Shown piece by piece: positions 19,034 through 27,899 of a stretch of 64,000 bases of DNA (positions within the stretch are counted from its first letter, which is position 1; each line of letters begins with the position of its first letter). Origin of the DNA: CAZBMD01 sp964493325 (GTDB lineage: Bacteria; Babelota; Babeliae; Babelales; RVW-14); the NCBI GenBank assembly GCA_964493325.1, contig CAZBMD010000001.1, positions 1 through 64,000 on the forward strand, given 5' to 3'. The translations under genes were made by a program, and so were the position numbers. The notes beneath the pieces are model-generated. The model was not told the origin of the DNA and did no database searches. It saw nothing but the letters and a program-made list of their open reading frames with translations.

Positions 19034-19588
19034 TCAATCGTTAATTCTTTTCCACTGATGTTTTATGTACACATACTTTCTTACGTATGATACCTGAGTT
19101 ATCGCACAAGTTAAAGCAACACCAATGTCACCCTCGCGCACCTTAAGATACAATGAGCCTGATGATATTTTCCCATTTGGAAAAAAATCGACAAAGAAAT
19201 TATCTTTTCCATCACCAAACGTCGATGCGCGTTTCAACGGTGTGGTTGGATTGGCTGGTGGACCCAGTGCGCCTGCAACAAACCCATATTCAACACCAGA
19301 ACAAAGCTTGCACGCTGATTGCATATCTCCTAAGACCCCATAGCGATAGCTATGCTCATCAAGAAGAAAAATAAGTCTATGCTCGCTACCTGTTGCCATT
19401 GCCCGGTTGCATAAATATTCAAAAAGCGCCTCAAATACATCAAGTTCTCGCTGAATTTTGTACTGACGAACAAAACTCAATCGCGGAGCATATACAGCAG
19501 CACCAATCGCCACAATCGCGCAAACAAGAAGAAGTTCAATTATAGAAAAAGACTTACTCGCGCGCACACAACCCACCTTTTTAATCAA
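19034..19588 (-). CDS. Type II pseudopilin (GspH/FimT-like)
   Basis: The prepilin N-terminal signature is clear: a basic leader, then SFSIIELLLVCAIVAIGAAV with Glu at mature position 5 and a hydrophobic helix. About 160 residues of globular domain follow, with a Cys pair (CKLC) and a Gly/Pro-rich loop, as in minor pseudopilins. The frame begins at a TTG overlapping the ruvA stop; an internal GTG at 19567 has AAGG eight bases upstream and may be the real start, giving the short leader typical of prepilins. It sits between ruvA and the TamB-like gene. No peptidase, secretin or ATPase of the system is nearby. Confidence 0.8.
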   Translation of the reverse strand: MIKKVGCVRASKSFSIIELLLVCAIVAIGAAVYAPRLSFVRQYKIQRELDVFEALFEYLCNRAMATGSEHRLIFLLDEHSYRYGVLGDMQSACKLCSGVEYGFVAGALGPPANPTTPLKRASTFGDGKDNFFVDFFPNGKISSGSLYLKVREGDIGVALTCAITQVSYVRKYVYIKHQWKRIND

Positions 19589-20190
19589 ATTTGTTTTGTC
19601 GAAAGATACGCAAGCGCTGTGCGGAGCAGCTGATCAAGCGAACTATTTTGATCAGGATATTTTTGAACAAGATACTGCATTGCACCCCCAATCTCCTGTT
19701 TTGAATAATTAAGAGACGAAAGAACTTCGCTAACGTTTTGCCACAACACAAAGCTCTGTTGTTGGACCATGTCACCTTTGTGCGCATCAATAAATTTGCT
19801 CACCTTGTGTTTGAGTTGCACAATAATTTGTTCGGCTTTCTTCGGGCCGATGCCATTAATGGCACTGAGCGCCGATTCATTTTGAGATGCAACTATGTCC
19901 AAAAATTGAGATGGCGATATTTGAGCAAGAATATTAAGCGCAATCCCCGGACCAATTTTTGGGCAATCAATGATCAGCAAAAAGACATCTCGCTCGATTT
20001 CCTCCTGAAACCCATACAAACTTGGTCCATGCTCAGCGTTCCAATGAAAGTAAATAAAAAACCCGCTCTCTTTGTTTTCAGAAAGGCCACGGGCATGAGG
20101 CACCAAAAGTTTAAATCCAATACCTGCCACCAAAAGTGTAACCACTTTTTCATCTATTTTTTTAATCGTACCCTGCAGCCAATTAATCAT
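19585..20190 (-). CDS. ruvA: Holliday junction branch migration protein RuvA
   Basis: RuvA binds four-way junctions and loads the RuvB motor. The 201-residue protein has the N-terminal OB fold (MINWLQGTIKKID), the helix-hairpin-helix repeats (DCPKIGPGIAL and INGIGPKKAEQIIVQL), and a C-terminal domain III (NYSKQEIGGAMQYL) that binds RuvB. The ATG at 20190 gives the standard N-terminus; the frame opens at a GTG seven codons earlier. It overlaps the pseudopilin gene at its 3' end, so translation may be coupled. ruvB and ruvC are not in the window. Confidence 0.95.
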   Translation of the reverse strand: MINWLQGTIKKIDEKVVTLLVAGIGFKLLVPHARGLSENKESGFFIYFHWNAEHGPSLYGFQEEIERDVFLLIIDCPKIGPGIALNILAQISPSQFLDIVASQNESALSAINGIGPKKAEQIIVQLKHKVSKFIDAHKGDMVQQQSFVLWQNVSEVLSSLNYSKQEIGGAMQYLVQKYPDQNSSLDQLLRTALAYLSTKQI

Positions 20191-20294
20191 AATAATTCCC
20201 AATTTTTGCACGCATTTTATTTTAACTTGCTCAACGTATCAAAAAAAAATGGTTTTTTATAAGGAATTATCGAATGACCCAACATGAGCATAAA

Positions 20295-20342
20295 AAAAGG
20301 AAGAGGGCTTGTAGTTTATAAACCACAAGCCCTCTTCCTTTT
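20295..20342 (-). terminator. Long hairpin terminator after the lipoprotein gene
   Basis: AAGGAAGAGGGCTTGT (20297-20312) pairs with ACAAGCCCTCTTCCTT (20325-20340), extended by flanking A/T pairs. On the minus strand it is followed by TTTTTTT and lies about 20 bases after the lipoprotein stop. The loop itself contains the palindrome GTTTATAAAC. Confidence 0.9.
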
Positions 20343-20362
20343 CTTGGTAAGAGAAAAATTAT

Positions 20363-20968
20363 TTATATCGATAGCGTTAAAGGATACTTTGTTTTGGTAT
20401 TTTTATTTTGCAACATAACATCAAATGACGGCTGCAAATTTTCGCTTCTAACAACCATAACCTTATTAACAGTACAACCTGGACGGATAATCAAACGAGA
20501 ATAACTATCAATAAATCGTCGGCTAAAGTCGCGATCGAGAGAACGATTTGCATTGTTGGATTTCACACCTTCTACTGCAGCCGGAATGAAAAATGGCCAT
20601 AAAAATAGAGATGGAATAAGGTAGGCAACAACTCGATTAAATGTATTTAAATGAAGCGCTTGAGAAATTATCTCTCGATCTTCTAATTGCAAGCCGATAC
20701 TGTCAGCATTCAAGCAAAAAGTATCGTTACCTCTGTTTTGGATCAACAGCTGAACAGCAACATAACCTTTTGAAGCCATTCTGCGGCTAAAATAATAATG
20801 ACAATCCGCATCAGATAATACGGCTGCCGTTACTTTTACATTTTCAACTTCCTTAGATAATCCAATTGGCTTTTGCAATTCATGTGGAGTATATTTGGCG
20901 CAACTGCCTAAAAATCCTGCAGAAGCAATACAACTTGCAAGCACTAATATTCGACTAAACATGCGCAT
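20363..20968 (-). CDS. Lipoprotein of unknown function
   Basis: The 201-residue protein has a lipoprotein signal: RILVLASCIASAGFLGSC with the lipobox LGSC, so Cys23 would be acylated. The mature part begins AKYTPHELQKP and seems beta-rich, with one internal hydrophobic segment (VAYLIPSLFLWPFFIPAAV). No catalytic motif is seen. It stands alone on the minus strand, with its own strong terminator and the divergent AAA gene 240 bases upstream across an AT-rich region. Membrane attachment is well supported, function is not. Confidence 0.75.
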   Translation of the reverse strand: MRMFSRILVLASCIASAGFLGSCAKYTPHELQKPIGLSKEVENVKVTAAVLSDADCHYYFSRRMASKGYVAVQLLIQNRGNDTFCLNADSIGLQLEDREIISQALHLNTFNRVVAYLIPSLFLWPFFIPAAVEGVKSNNANRSLDRDFSRRFIDSYSRLIIRPGCTVNKVMVVRSENLQPSFDVMLQNKNTKTKYPLTLSI

Positions 20969-21211
20969 AACAAACCTCCTAAAAACTCAATCTTTCACCG
21001 AAATGATAACCATTTCACAACGTACAGGAATAATAACTTACCTGATTACATCAAGCGATTCCTTAATAATATATCTTAATAGTAATAAAACTACTTAAAA
21101 AGTCAATAATAAATTGATTTTTTAAGTTAATGATTTAATCTTAATAAATAGAAATTTATCCTAAATTGTAAGTAATTATATCCTGATGCGTAAACTGAAA
21201 GCTGAATACGT

Positions 21212-22231
21212 ATGATCTTGTCTAAAAAAACAATCCTGCAATCACTTTTCATCCCAATTATTTTTTTACAGCAGCAAACAGGTCTTCACGCGTCTGCATA
21301 TAAAAAACTTCTTACAACTGGAAAGCACCTGAGCGTTGCTTGCATAAACCCTGCGATTCTGTCTTTAATCAATGACATACAGGAGGCAAATAAAAAGGCT
21401 GCCCAACGGTACGGAGACTTCAAGTTACAAGAGTCACAAAAACCTCTTCAAGCAACAACTTCATCAAAAGAATCATTTGCCAATATTATTGGTATGAACT
21501 CAGTGCTCAATGAAGTTAATGAAGTTGTATCCTACGTTAAAGACAAAAAAAGATATACTGCTCTTGGAGCACAAACGCCTCGAGGCATCTTGCTAGCCGG
21601 TCCAAGTGGCACAGGCAAAACCATGCTTGCTCGAGCAATTGCACACGAATCTGGCTGTAAATTCATTTATGCCTCAGCATCATCATTTATCGAAATGTAC
21701 GTCGGCGTTGGAGCACAGCGTATTCGTGCTCTCTTTGAAGAAGCCCTTGCCAACCAACCTGCCATAATTTTTATTGATGAAATTGACGCCATCGGATCTG
21801 TTGATCGTAACTCAGGTGGTGCAAACCAAGAATATCGACAAACGCTCAATCAGCTTTTGTGCCTCATGGACGGGTTTGATAATAATCACTCAGTCATTGT
21901 TATTGCTGCAACCAACTGTCCGGATACGCTTGATAAAGCGCTCACACGATCTGGACGATTTGATCGAATCATTCATGTCCCGCTACCAGATGCTATTGCA
22001 AGAGAGCAGATTTTAAGACACTATATTGCTCAGTTGCCAAAAACTACGCTGAGAGCCTCTTTTATTAAAACAATTGCAGAACGCACCAATCATTTTTCTG
22101 GAGCAGATATTAAAAATCTTGTCAACCAAGCAGCCTTTTTAGCTGTTCAAGACAAGGCCGATGCAGTAGAAGAAAAACACATAGAAATAGCTACTAGCCG
22201 CATGATCAGTCAAAGAAAATTTAATAAATAG
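21212..22231 (+). CDS. FtsH-type AAA ATPase lacking the protease domain
   Basis: The AAA module is almost FtsH-like: Walker A GPSGTGKT (130-137), pore loop FIEMYVGVGAQRIR, Walker B FIDEID with D189/E190, and the second region of homology with TRSGRFDR. After the lid (HFSGADIKNLVNQAAFLA) the protein ends at 339 residues, so the HEXXH zinc-protease domain of FtsH is absent. The N-terminus has a hydrophobic stretch (LFIPIIFLQQQTGLHASA) that could be a signal peptide or anchor. It is likely an unfoldase or remodeller. The HtrA-type protease follows after 38 bases, and a working partnership is an attractive inference only. Confidence 0.88.
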   Translation: MILSKKTILQSLFIPIIFLQQQTGLHASAYKKLLTTGKHLSVACINPAILSLINDIQEANKKAAQRYGDFKLQESQKPLQATTSSKESFANIIGMNSVLNEVNEVVSYVKDKKRYTALGAQTPRGILLAGPSGTGKTMLARAIAHESGCKFIYASASSFIEMYVGVGAQRIRALFEEALANQPAIIFIDEIDAIGSVDRNSGGANQEYRQTLNQLLCLMDGFDNNHSVIVIAATNCPDTLDKALTRSGRFDRIIHVPLPDAIAREQILRHYIAQLPKTTLRASFIKTIAERTNHFSGADIKNLVNQAAFLAVQDKADAVEEKHIEIATSRMISQRKFNK

Positions 22232-22269
22232 ACAAGAATTTCTAGCCTTCAAGAAAAAAGGGAATATCT

Positions 22270-23865
22270 ATGCTCACATTAATAAGACGCATTTTTCTAA
22301 CGATGATTCTCTTGACAATATCCCTGCAAGTAAATGGATCAAATCCTAACCATGTACCCATAGAAAAATCGTGGGAAGAGATCTGCGCATCTTCAAAAAA
22401 CGCAGTTTTTAAAATTTTTTCATCCATAGTTCAATACGATCTTAGAGAGCCATATAAAAGCCCTGAACGATATGTGGGTTCCGGGACAGGCTTTTGCATA
22501 GATTCAAACGGACTTGTTGTTACCAATTATCATGTGATTGAAAACGCCGTCTCAATTGTTGCTCAACTCCCTGAACTAGGTAAGGAGCAGCTTGAATTAA
22601 CCCTTATTGGAACATGCCCAAGCAGAGACATTGCTCTACTGAGATTTACTGACAATGCTATTGCTAGGATATGTAAAAAGCTTGAAGTCGAAACATTGCC
22701 CTATCTTACCTTAGGCAACTCAAATTCATTACGTGATGCCCAAGAACTCATGGCACTGGGCTATCCTTGCTTTGAGGCAGAAAATCTTAAAAGTTCAATT
22801 GGACACCAGTCGGGACGCGAAATTATTTTGGGTATTGAATGCATTCAGACAACAGCTCCGATTAATGGCGGAAATTCGGGCGGTCCCTTTTTTGACAAAA
22901 AAGGCCATGTAATTGGTATTTGCGTAGCCAAAAGATCGGAGACAGACGGCATTGCATTTTTGATCCCAATAAATACTCTAACTATTATCTTTCAAGAACT
23001 ACTCAAATCAACACTCATAAGATTTCCCGAGTGGGGGGCCGAAGTTAACTCAACAAATAGTGAGCTTCTCGCTATGTTGCAATGTCCATTCGATTACGGA
23101 GTATATGTGCACGATATAAAAACAAACTCTGTTGCTGAGAAAGCAGGTATTAAAACGGGAGATATTCTTTTTGCTCTTAACGAATCTCCTATTGACCATT
23201 ATGGGTATGTAAAATCTCCTTATGCTTCGGGCAAAATATTTTTTACAGACTTACTTTATCAACAGCAGCCAATGTACACAAAAAACATACTATCAGTGTA
23301 TCGAAATGGCGCCACCCTAGATTTACCTGTTGAGCTATACCCAGCAGATCGGCTTCCTATTGATTATATTTACCCATGCATTGATCATCTACCAGAATGC
23401 GAGGTTATTGGAGGCCTTGTTATCACCGAAGTCTGCATGAATCACATTGATCAAATGAAAGATTATGCTACAAGATACGGAGATTGTGCGGCTGCTTTTA
23501 TAGCATGTAAATATGATAAATTTGAAAATCGCCAACAAAACCGAGTAGGTATAACGAGAATTATATCTAATTCAGAGGCATTCCGCTCAAACTGCTTCAA
23601 CACTTACTCACCACTCATATTTTTAAAGAAAATTAACGGTCAAGAGGTTTTTACTATGAACGATGTGCGACAAGCAATTTTATCGGGCTGCGAGCAGCCA
23701 AATCTCATCATTGAAGCAGACGACGGCAAGCTCATGGTTCTTTCTATACAAAAAATTATCGCCGAAACCCCTCAATTAATGCAGCGTTATCGCATCCCGC
23801 TCTCGCCATTTATTGAAAACCTTGCACAGCAACTTAATCATCAATTACAGGGTAAAGAGGCATAA
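22270..23865 (+). CDS. HtrA/Deg-type serine protease with PDZ domains
   Basis: This is a 531-residue trypsin-fold protease with a signal peptide (IFLTMILLTISLQVNGS). The catalytic triad is H88 (VVTNYHVIE), D120 (SRDIALL) and S203 (NGGNSGGPF). A PDZ domain follows around residues 275-360 (VYVHDIKTNSVAEKAGIKTGDILF), and the last 170 residues resemble the extended second PDZ region of plant-type Deg proteases rather than classic DegP. A ribosome site AAGGGAAT precedes the ATG. Directly downstream of the protease-less AAA gene, it probably acts in periplasmic protein quality control or on exported substrates. Confidence 0.9.
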   Translation: MLTLIRRIFLTMILLTISLQVNGSNPNHVPIEKSWEEICASSKNAVFKIFSSIVQYDLREPYKSPERYVGSGTGFCIDSNGLVVTNYHVIENAVSIVAQLPELGKEQLELTLIGTCPSRDIALLRFTDNAIARICKKLEVETLPYLTLGNSNSLRDAQELMALGYPCFEAENLKSSIGHQSGREIILGIECIQTTAPINGGNSGGPFFDKKGHVIGICVAKRSETDGIAFLIPINTLTIIFQELLKSTLIRFPEWGAEVNSTNSELLAMLQCPFDYGVYVHDIKTNSVAEKAGIKTGDILFALNESPIDHYGYVKSPYASGKIFFTDLLYQQQPMYTKNILSVYRNGATLDLPVELYPADRLPIDYIYPCIDHLPECEVIGGLVITEVCMNHIDQMKDYATRYGDCAAAFIACKYDKFENRQQNRVGITRIISNSEAFRSNCFNTYSPLIFLKKINGQEVFTMNDVRQAILSGCEQPNLIIEADDGKLMVLSIQKIIAETPQLMQRYRIPLSPFIENLAQQLNHQLQGKEA

Positions 23866-23973
23866 ATTAACACGCCCTCGCAATATTTTTAAAAGGCAGT
23901 AAACTAAATACTGTTATGTTTAAATTTTCAAACTGAAAACCTCAATAGTCGAATATTTTTTGAAAGGTCGCTC

Positions 23974-24660
23974 GTGTCAAATATCGAATCAAAAGTCGCA
24001 GTATTGCTTGATCAAACAGCATTTCTTCTTGAAAAGCACAAAGAATCAAAAACTGTTTGCGAAAACCTTTTCAATGGCTTACTCACAACAATCGATCAAA
24101 AAATGCCATCAGTAGCTCATGATCCAGAAGAAAAAGAAAGCCTTGAGAATATTCACACCCTTATCTCTGAGCAAGCAGAACGCGTACTTCAAGAAGCTCA
24201 ATTTGATATCGACGAACTTGCAAGACACCTTGAATCACTTGAATTAATCAAGGACATCAACAACCCTGAAAAAGCTCAAAAGTTGCTTTCTCTTGTTATT
24301 GATGATGAGGAAGAAATTCTTGATACAGAGACATTCAAAGAAACCATCAATCAAGAATCTTCGATCTCCAAAGAACAAATCACTACCATGATTAACGACA
24401 TCAAAGACGCGATCAACGAAGGCAGCGCCAAAGAAGTTGAGATCTACCTTGAATCTTTGATTGAAGGTGAAGATGATGATAATGACGATGAATTTGATGG
24501 CGAAGAAAATGAAGACGAAGAAGAAGGATCAGGTTGCGGCGGATGCACAGGTGGCGGCTCTGGATGCGGCAAAGATTCTAAAGATCTTTTTGAAGCTCTC
24601 AGTGACGAAGAAGATGATCGCGATGCTAAAATTTCCAAGAAAAAAGGCGGATGCTGCTAA
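23974..24660 (+). CDS. Acidic helical protein with Cys/Gly cluster and GGCC C-terminus
   Basis: This is a 228-residue, strongly acidic, helical protein without a signal peptide. It starts at GTG with GAAAGG upstream. Residues about 1-165 are coiled-coil-like. Then comes a run of Asp/Glu, a Cys-Gly cluster (GCGGCTGGGSGCG), a short acidic helix, and the end KKKGGCC. The Cys cluster could bind metal. The terminal GGCC after lysines resembles the doubly prenylated tail of Rab GTPases, which would matter if the protein reaches a eukaryotic host cell; this is speculation from one motif. No family recognised. It stands between the HtrA-type gene and the ferredoxin. Confidence 0.7.
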   Translation: MSNIESKVAVLLDQTAFLLEKHKESKTVCENLFNGLLTTIDQKMPSVAHDPEEKESLENIHTLISEQAERVLQEAQFDIDELARHLESLELIKDINNPEKAQKLLSLVIDDEEEILDTETFKETINQESSISKEQITTMINDIKDAINEGSAKEVEIYLESLIEGEDDDNDDEFDGEENEDEEEGSGCGGCTGGGSGCGKDSKDLFEALSDEEDDRDAKISKKKGGCC

Positions 24661-24757
24661 TTAAGGTTATTGCATCACAAAGAGAACTCGTGATAGGATT
24701 GTTTTTTGAAAGTCTAAAAGCTAAAAAATTAGTTCTAAATAAGAAGCTGCATATTAT

Positions 24758-24943
24758 ATGAAAAAAGTGTACATTACCCCTGGTTGCATTTCTTGTGGAA
24801 CATGTGAATCAATTTGTCCAAAAGTCTTTGTTGTAAAAAACATTGCAGAGGTCAAAGAAAATGTTGATCTGCAAGAGAATGCTGAGCTGGTAAAAGAAGC
24901 TGCGGACATTTGTCCTGTTAGTGTCATAAAATACGAGGAATAA
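24758..24943 (+). CDS. Small ferredoxin, single [4Fe-4S]
   Basis: This 61-residue protein has Cys10, Cys13, Cys16 and Cys52 in the pattern CxxCxxC...CP, as in monocluster ferredoxins of the Thermotoga type. Cys20 corresponds to the extra Cys that pairs in a disulfide in that group, but its usual partner is not obvious here. It is an electron carrier; the partner enzyme cannot be read from context. The next gene begins 11 bases later. Confidence 0.92.
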   Translation: MKKVYITPGCISCGTCESICPKVFVVKNIAEVKENVDLQENAELVKEAADICPVSVIKYEE

Positions 24944-24954
24944 AACCGATTTTT

Positions 24955-26565
24955 ATGGGTACGCTCACACAAATAAAAAGTTTTTTCTTTGGAACAAAAC
25001 CAACAGAGCAAGACTATTTCAACAAACTAAAAGAACAATTTTTCTCTGCATCTTCTAACAAAGAGCCTTATGCTGGAGCACTTTTACATCGAGCTTTTTC
25101 GCTCTATCCGCATAACACAGCTCTTATCGATAGAGAAAGATCTATCTCTTATCAGGAGTTCTTTTTTCGAACCGTTATCCTTGGCAACAAGCTGCGCGCT
25201 CTGGGTGTAAATCCTCGAGATAAGGTATTACTGCTTTGCGAAAATTCGCCTGAATTTTTTGTGGCCTACTACGCGTCTTGGCAACTTGGCGCTGTTGTTG
25301 TTCCAGTTAATATCTTTTTGCACGAAAAAGAACTCGCATTCATTCTGAATGAATCTCAGCCTGTTGCCATTTTTACAACAAATGCGCAGCATGCGAGCCT
25401 GCAAAAACTTGTAACTCTTAATCTTGTTGCAGAACTTCCTCCCGTTTTAACCGAAGCCGATATCGCACTCGATACCCCACTTCCTGAAAACATTAATGAA
25501 CTTGCCCACAACTTTGAAATTACATCGCTCGGCACCGATGAATTGTGCGTTCTCTTGTACACATCGGGAACCACAGGAACTCCCAAAGGGGTAATGCTTT
25601 CGTCTCGAAACGTCTTAACAAACAGCATGCAAGCCTATGCTCGCTTTTCTATTTGCAACCTAACAGATCAGGAAAGAATTTTTTGCGTTCTTCCTCTGTT
25701 TCACGTTTTTGCACAAAATACCTGCTTATGGCTTCCTGTTATGACAGGCGCAAGCGTCATCATTGTTCGAAAGATTGATCGTAAGCTTATTTTGGAAGGC
25801 CTCAAGAAAGAACCTACCGTATTTTTTGGGTTTCCTGCTCTCTACGGCCTGCTATGCATCATGCGGAATGCACCACTTCATTCAATTAAAATGTTTATAT
25901 CGGGCGCTGATATGCTCCCTGACAAAATTCGCAGTGCTTTTGCCATGATCTATGGTCGCAAAATTTGTGCAGGATATGGTTTATCTGAAGCATCACCTGT
26001 TGTTGGCGTCAATCATGAAAATGAACATCTTCCAACTGCCGTTATTGGCCGACCACTCCTTGACCTTGAATGCCAAATTAGAGATGAAGCTGGGAATATT
26101 CTTCCTCGCGGAACAATTGGAACGTTGTGGATAAAAGGCGATAACATCATGATGGGATATTTTAAATCCCCAGATGCAACTGAAAAAATTCTTCAAAATG
26201 GTTGGCTTAACACCGGCGATCTTGCAACAATAGATCAGAAAAACAACATTGCAATTACCGGCCGAATTAAGGATATCATCATCCACAAAGGATTTAATAT
26301 TTACCCAGCTGAAGTTGAAAACATTCTCATGCTTCACCCTGCTGTATTTAAAGCTGCTGTTGTTGGACGAGAAGAGGCTGCTTCTGGGCAAATACCGGTT
26401 GCTTACGTTGCAGTTAAACAACTGGACCAAAATTTAGAACAAGCTCTGCGTGAACTTTGCGCAAGCAACCTTGCTGCGTATAAAATTCCTCGCAAATTTG
26501 TATGCCTAGATGACCTTCCGATGAACTCAACAGGTAAGATTGATAAAAAGCAATTAACCCAATGA
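24955..26565 (+). CDS. Long-chain acyl-CoA synthetase / AMP-binding ligase
   Basis: ANL-superfamily enzymes activate carboxylic acids as acyl-AMP and pass them to CoA or a carrier. The 536-residue protein has the P-loop YTSGTTGTPKG (about 201-211), GYGLSEASPV, the hinge motif TGRIKDIIIHKGFNIYP, and the C-terminal lysine in NSTGKIDKKQL. It most resembles FadD-like fatty acyl-CoA ligases, but substrate length is not certain. In a host-dependent bacterium it would activate scavenged fatty acids. It follows the ferredoxin gene closely and precedes a CorC-type gene by about 35 bases. Confidence 0.9.
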   Translation: MGTLTQIKSFFFGTKPTEQDYFNKLKEQFFSASSNKEPYAGALLHRAFSLYPHNTALIDRERSISYQEFFFRTVILGNKLRALGVNPRDKVLLLCENSPEFFVAYYASWQLGAVVVPVNIFLHEKELAFILNESQPVAIFTTNAQHASLQKLVTLNLVAELPPVLTEADIALDTPLPENINELAHNFEITSLGTDELCVLLYTSGTTGTPKGVMLSSRNVLTNSMQAYARFSICNLTDQERIFCVLPLFHVFAQNTCLWLPVMTGASVIIVRKIDRKLILEGLKKEPTVFFGFPALYGLLCIMRNAPLHSIKMFISGADMLPDKIRSAFAMIYGRKICAGYGLSEASPVVGVNHENEHLPTAVIGRPLLDLECQIRDEAGNILPRGTIGTLWIKGDNIMMGYFKSPDATEKILQNGWLNTGDLATIDQKNNIAITGRIKDIIIHKGFNIYPAEVENILMLHPAVFKAAVVGREEAASGQIPVAYVAVKQLDQNLEQALRELCASNLAAYKIPRKFVCLDDLPMNSTGKIDKKQLTQ

Positions 26566-26599
26566 TTCATCACCAAAAATTATGTAAGGAGTGCTCAGT

Positions 26600-27880
26600 A
26601 TGTCCCTCATGACGTATCTTGTTTTATTTTTGATTTCGATGTGCAGTGCGGCGCTTTTTGCGTTTCTTGAAACAGCTTTTACAGCACTAAGGCTCTTTAA
26701 GCTTAAAGAACTTCAGCTGAGTATTTCAAAATACAAACATCTCTTTACCTCGTGGGAAAAAAATCCACAACGTATTTTGATCACTATTTTAATCGCTAAC
26801 AACTTTGCCCACGTTATGACCTCTGTTCTTATCTCTGAAATTATGCAGCGATATTTGGGTCAACTTGGCCTTGCTATTGGTATTGGACTTGCAACAATCA
26901 CCATTCTTGTCTTCGGTGAAATTATTCCCAAAAGCTTTGCCAAAACTCATCATGAAAAACTTTTTGGCTCGTTTTTATGGCTTGTTAACATCCTTTATCA
27001 TATTCAATATCCACTTGTTACCATGCTTTTAAAAATTGCTGACTTCTTCTTCTCTAAACTTGGTGGATCCCACATTCTTGAAAAGCAAGATGAAATTTCT
27101 GAAAAAGAGCTTGAGTTCCTCATCGATTACAGTGATCAAAAAGGACTAATGGAAACAGAAAAAACAGAAATGCTTCAAAACGTTTTTGGGCTTGGACAAA
27201 CCCTTGCTAAAGAAATCATGATCCCAAAATCAGATATGGTCTTGTTAAATGCAAAAATTAGTATTGAAAAAGCAATGGAAACGATTAATCAATCGCGCTA
27301 TTCACGCTTACCTGTTTATGAAGGCAAAGATGACAATGTCATCGGCATTATTCATCAAAAAGATATTTTTGAGGTTCTCCTTAAACAACAAAAAAAACAG
27401 CTCCGCGACCTTTTAAGACCGGTTTTGTTTATACCGGAATCACAAAAAATTAATCAGCTCCTGAGCGAGTTTTTAAAAAAACGCATGCATATGGCTATCG
27501 TCATAGATGAATACGGCTCTGTTGCTGGACTTGCAACCTTGGAAGACATTCTTGAAGAAATTGTTGGAGATATCACCGACGAGCACGAACACTCAGAGTC
27601 AGACATCGTTCCTCTTGAAAAAGGCGGATGGCTGATTGATGCTGGTGTAAGCCTAGAACATCTTGAAGAGAATTTTAATATCAGATTTCCCGCTGAAAAC
27701 TCCGTAACCTTGGCAGGATTTTTAACCGAAAAATTACAACATCTTCCAAAAAAAGGTGAACGCATTTTTTACGAAGGCTATTGTTTTCAGGTCCAACAAG
27801 CAAGCTCTCGTCGCGTTTTTCAGGTTCTTGTTTTTGAAAGCAAAGATGAATCTGCTGGAAATCCGGAGGTTACTGACTAA
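26600..27880 (+). CDS. CorC/HlyC-type membrane protein (DUF21, CBS pair, CorC domain)
   Basis: Order of domains: DUF21/CNNM-like membrane region with four hydrophobic segments (residues about 1-180), then a CBS pair (EIMIPKSDMVLL and RPVLFIPESQKI regions), then the CorC_HlyC C-terminal domain (GGWLIDAGVSLEHLEENFN). Such proteins are tied to magnesium or cobalt efflux or transport. The ATG at 26600 has AAGGAG eight bases upstream; the GTG three codons earlier overlaps that site and is rejected. The acyl-CoA synthetase is upstream and a HAD protein 19 bases downstream, all on one strand. Confidence 0.9.
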   Translation: MSLMTYLVLFLISMCSAALFAFLETAFTALRLFKLKELQLSISKYKHLFTSWEKNPQRILITILIANNFAHVMTSVLISEIMQRYLGQLGLAIGIGLATITILVFGEIIPKSFAKTHHEKLFGSFLWLVNILYHIQYPLVTMLLKIADFFFSKLGGSHILEKQDEISEKELEFLIDYSDQKGLMETEKTEMLQNVFGLGQTLAKEIMIPKSDMVLLNAKISIEKAMETINQSRYSRLPVYEGKDDNVIGIIHQKDIFEVLLKQQKKQLRDLLRPVLFIPESQKINQLLSEFLKKRMHMAIVIDEYGSVAGLATLEDILEEIVGDITDEHEHSESDIVPLEKGGWLIDAGVSLEHLEENFNIRFPAENSVTLAGFLTEKLQHLPKKGERIFYEGYCFQVQQASSRRVFQVLVFESKDESAGNPEVTD

Positions 27881-27899
27881 TTTCATAAAAAGGGGAAGT

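Noticed and set aside
24444..24638. Minus-strand Ser/Pro-rich frame opposite the acidic protein
   Set aside because: It is the mirror of Asp/Glu and Gly codons of the real gene.
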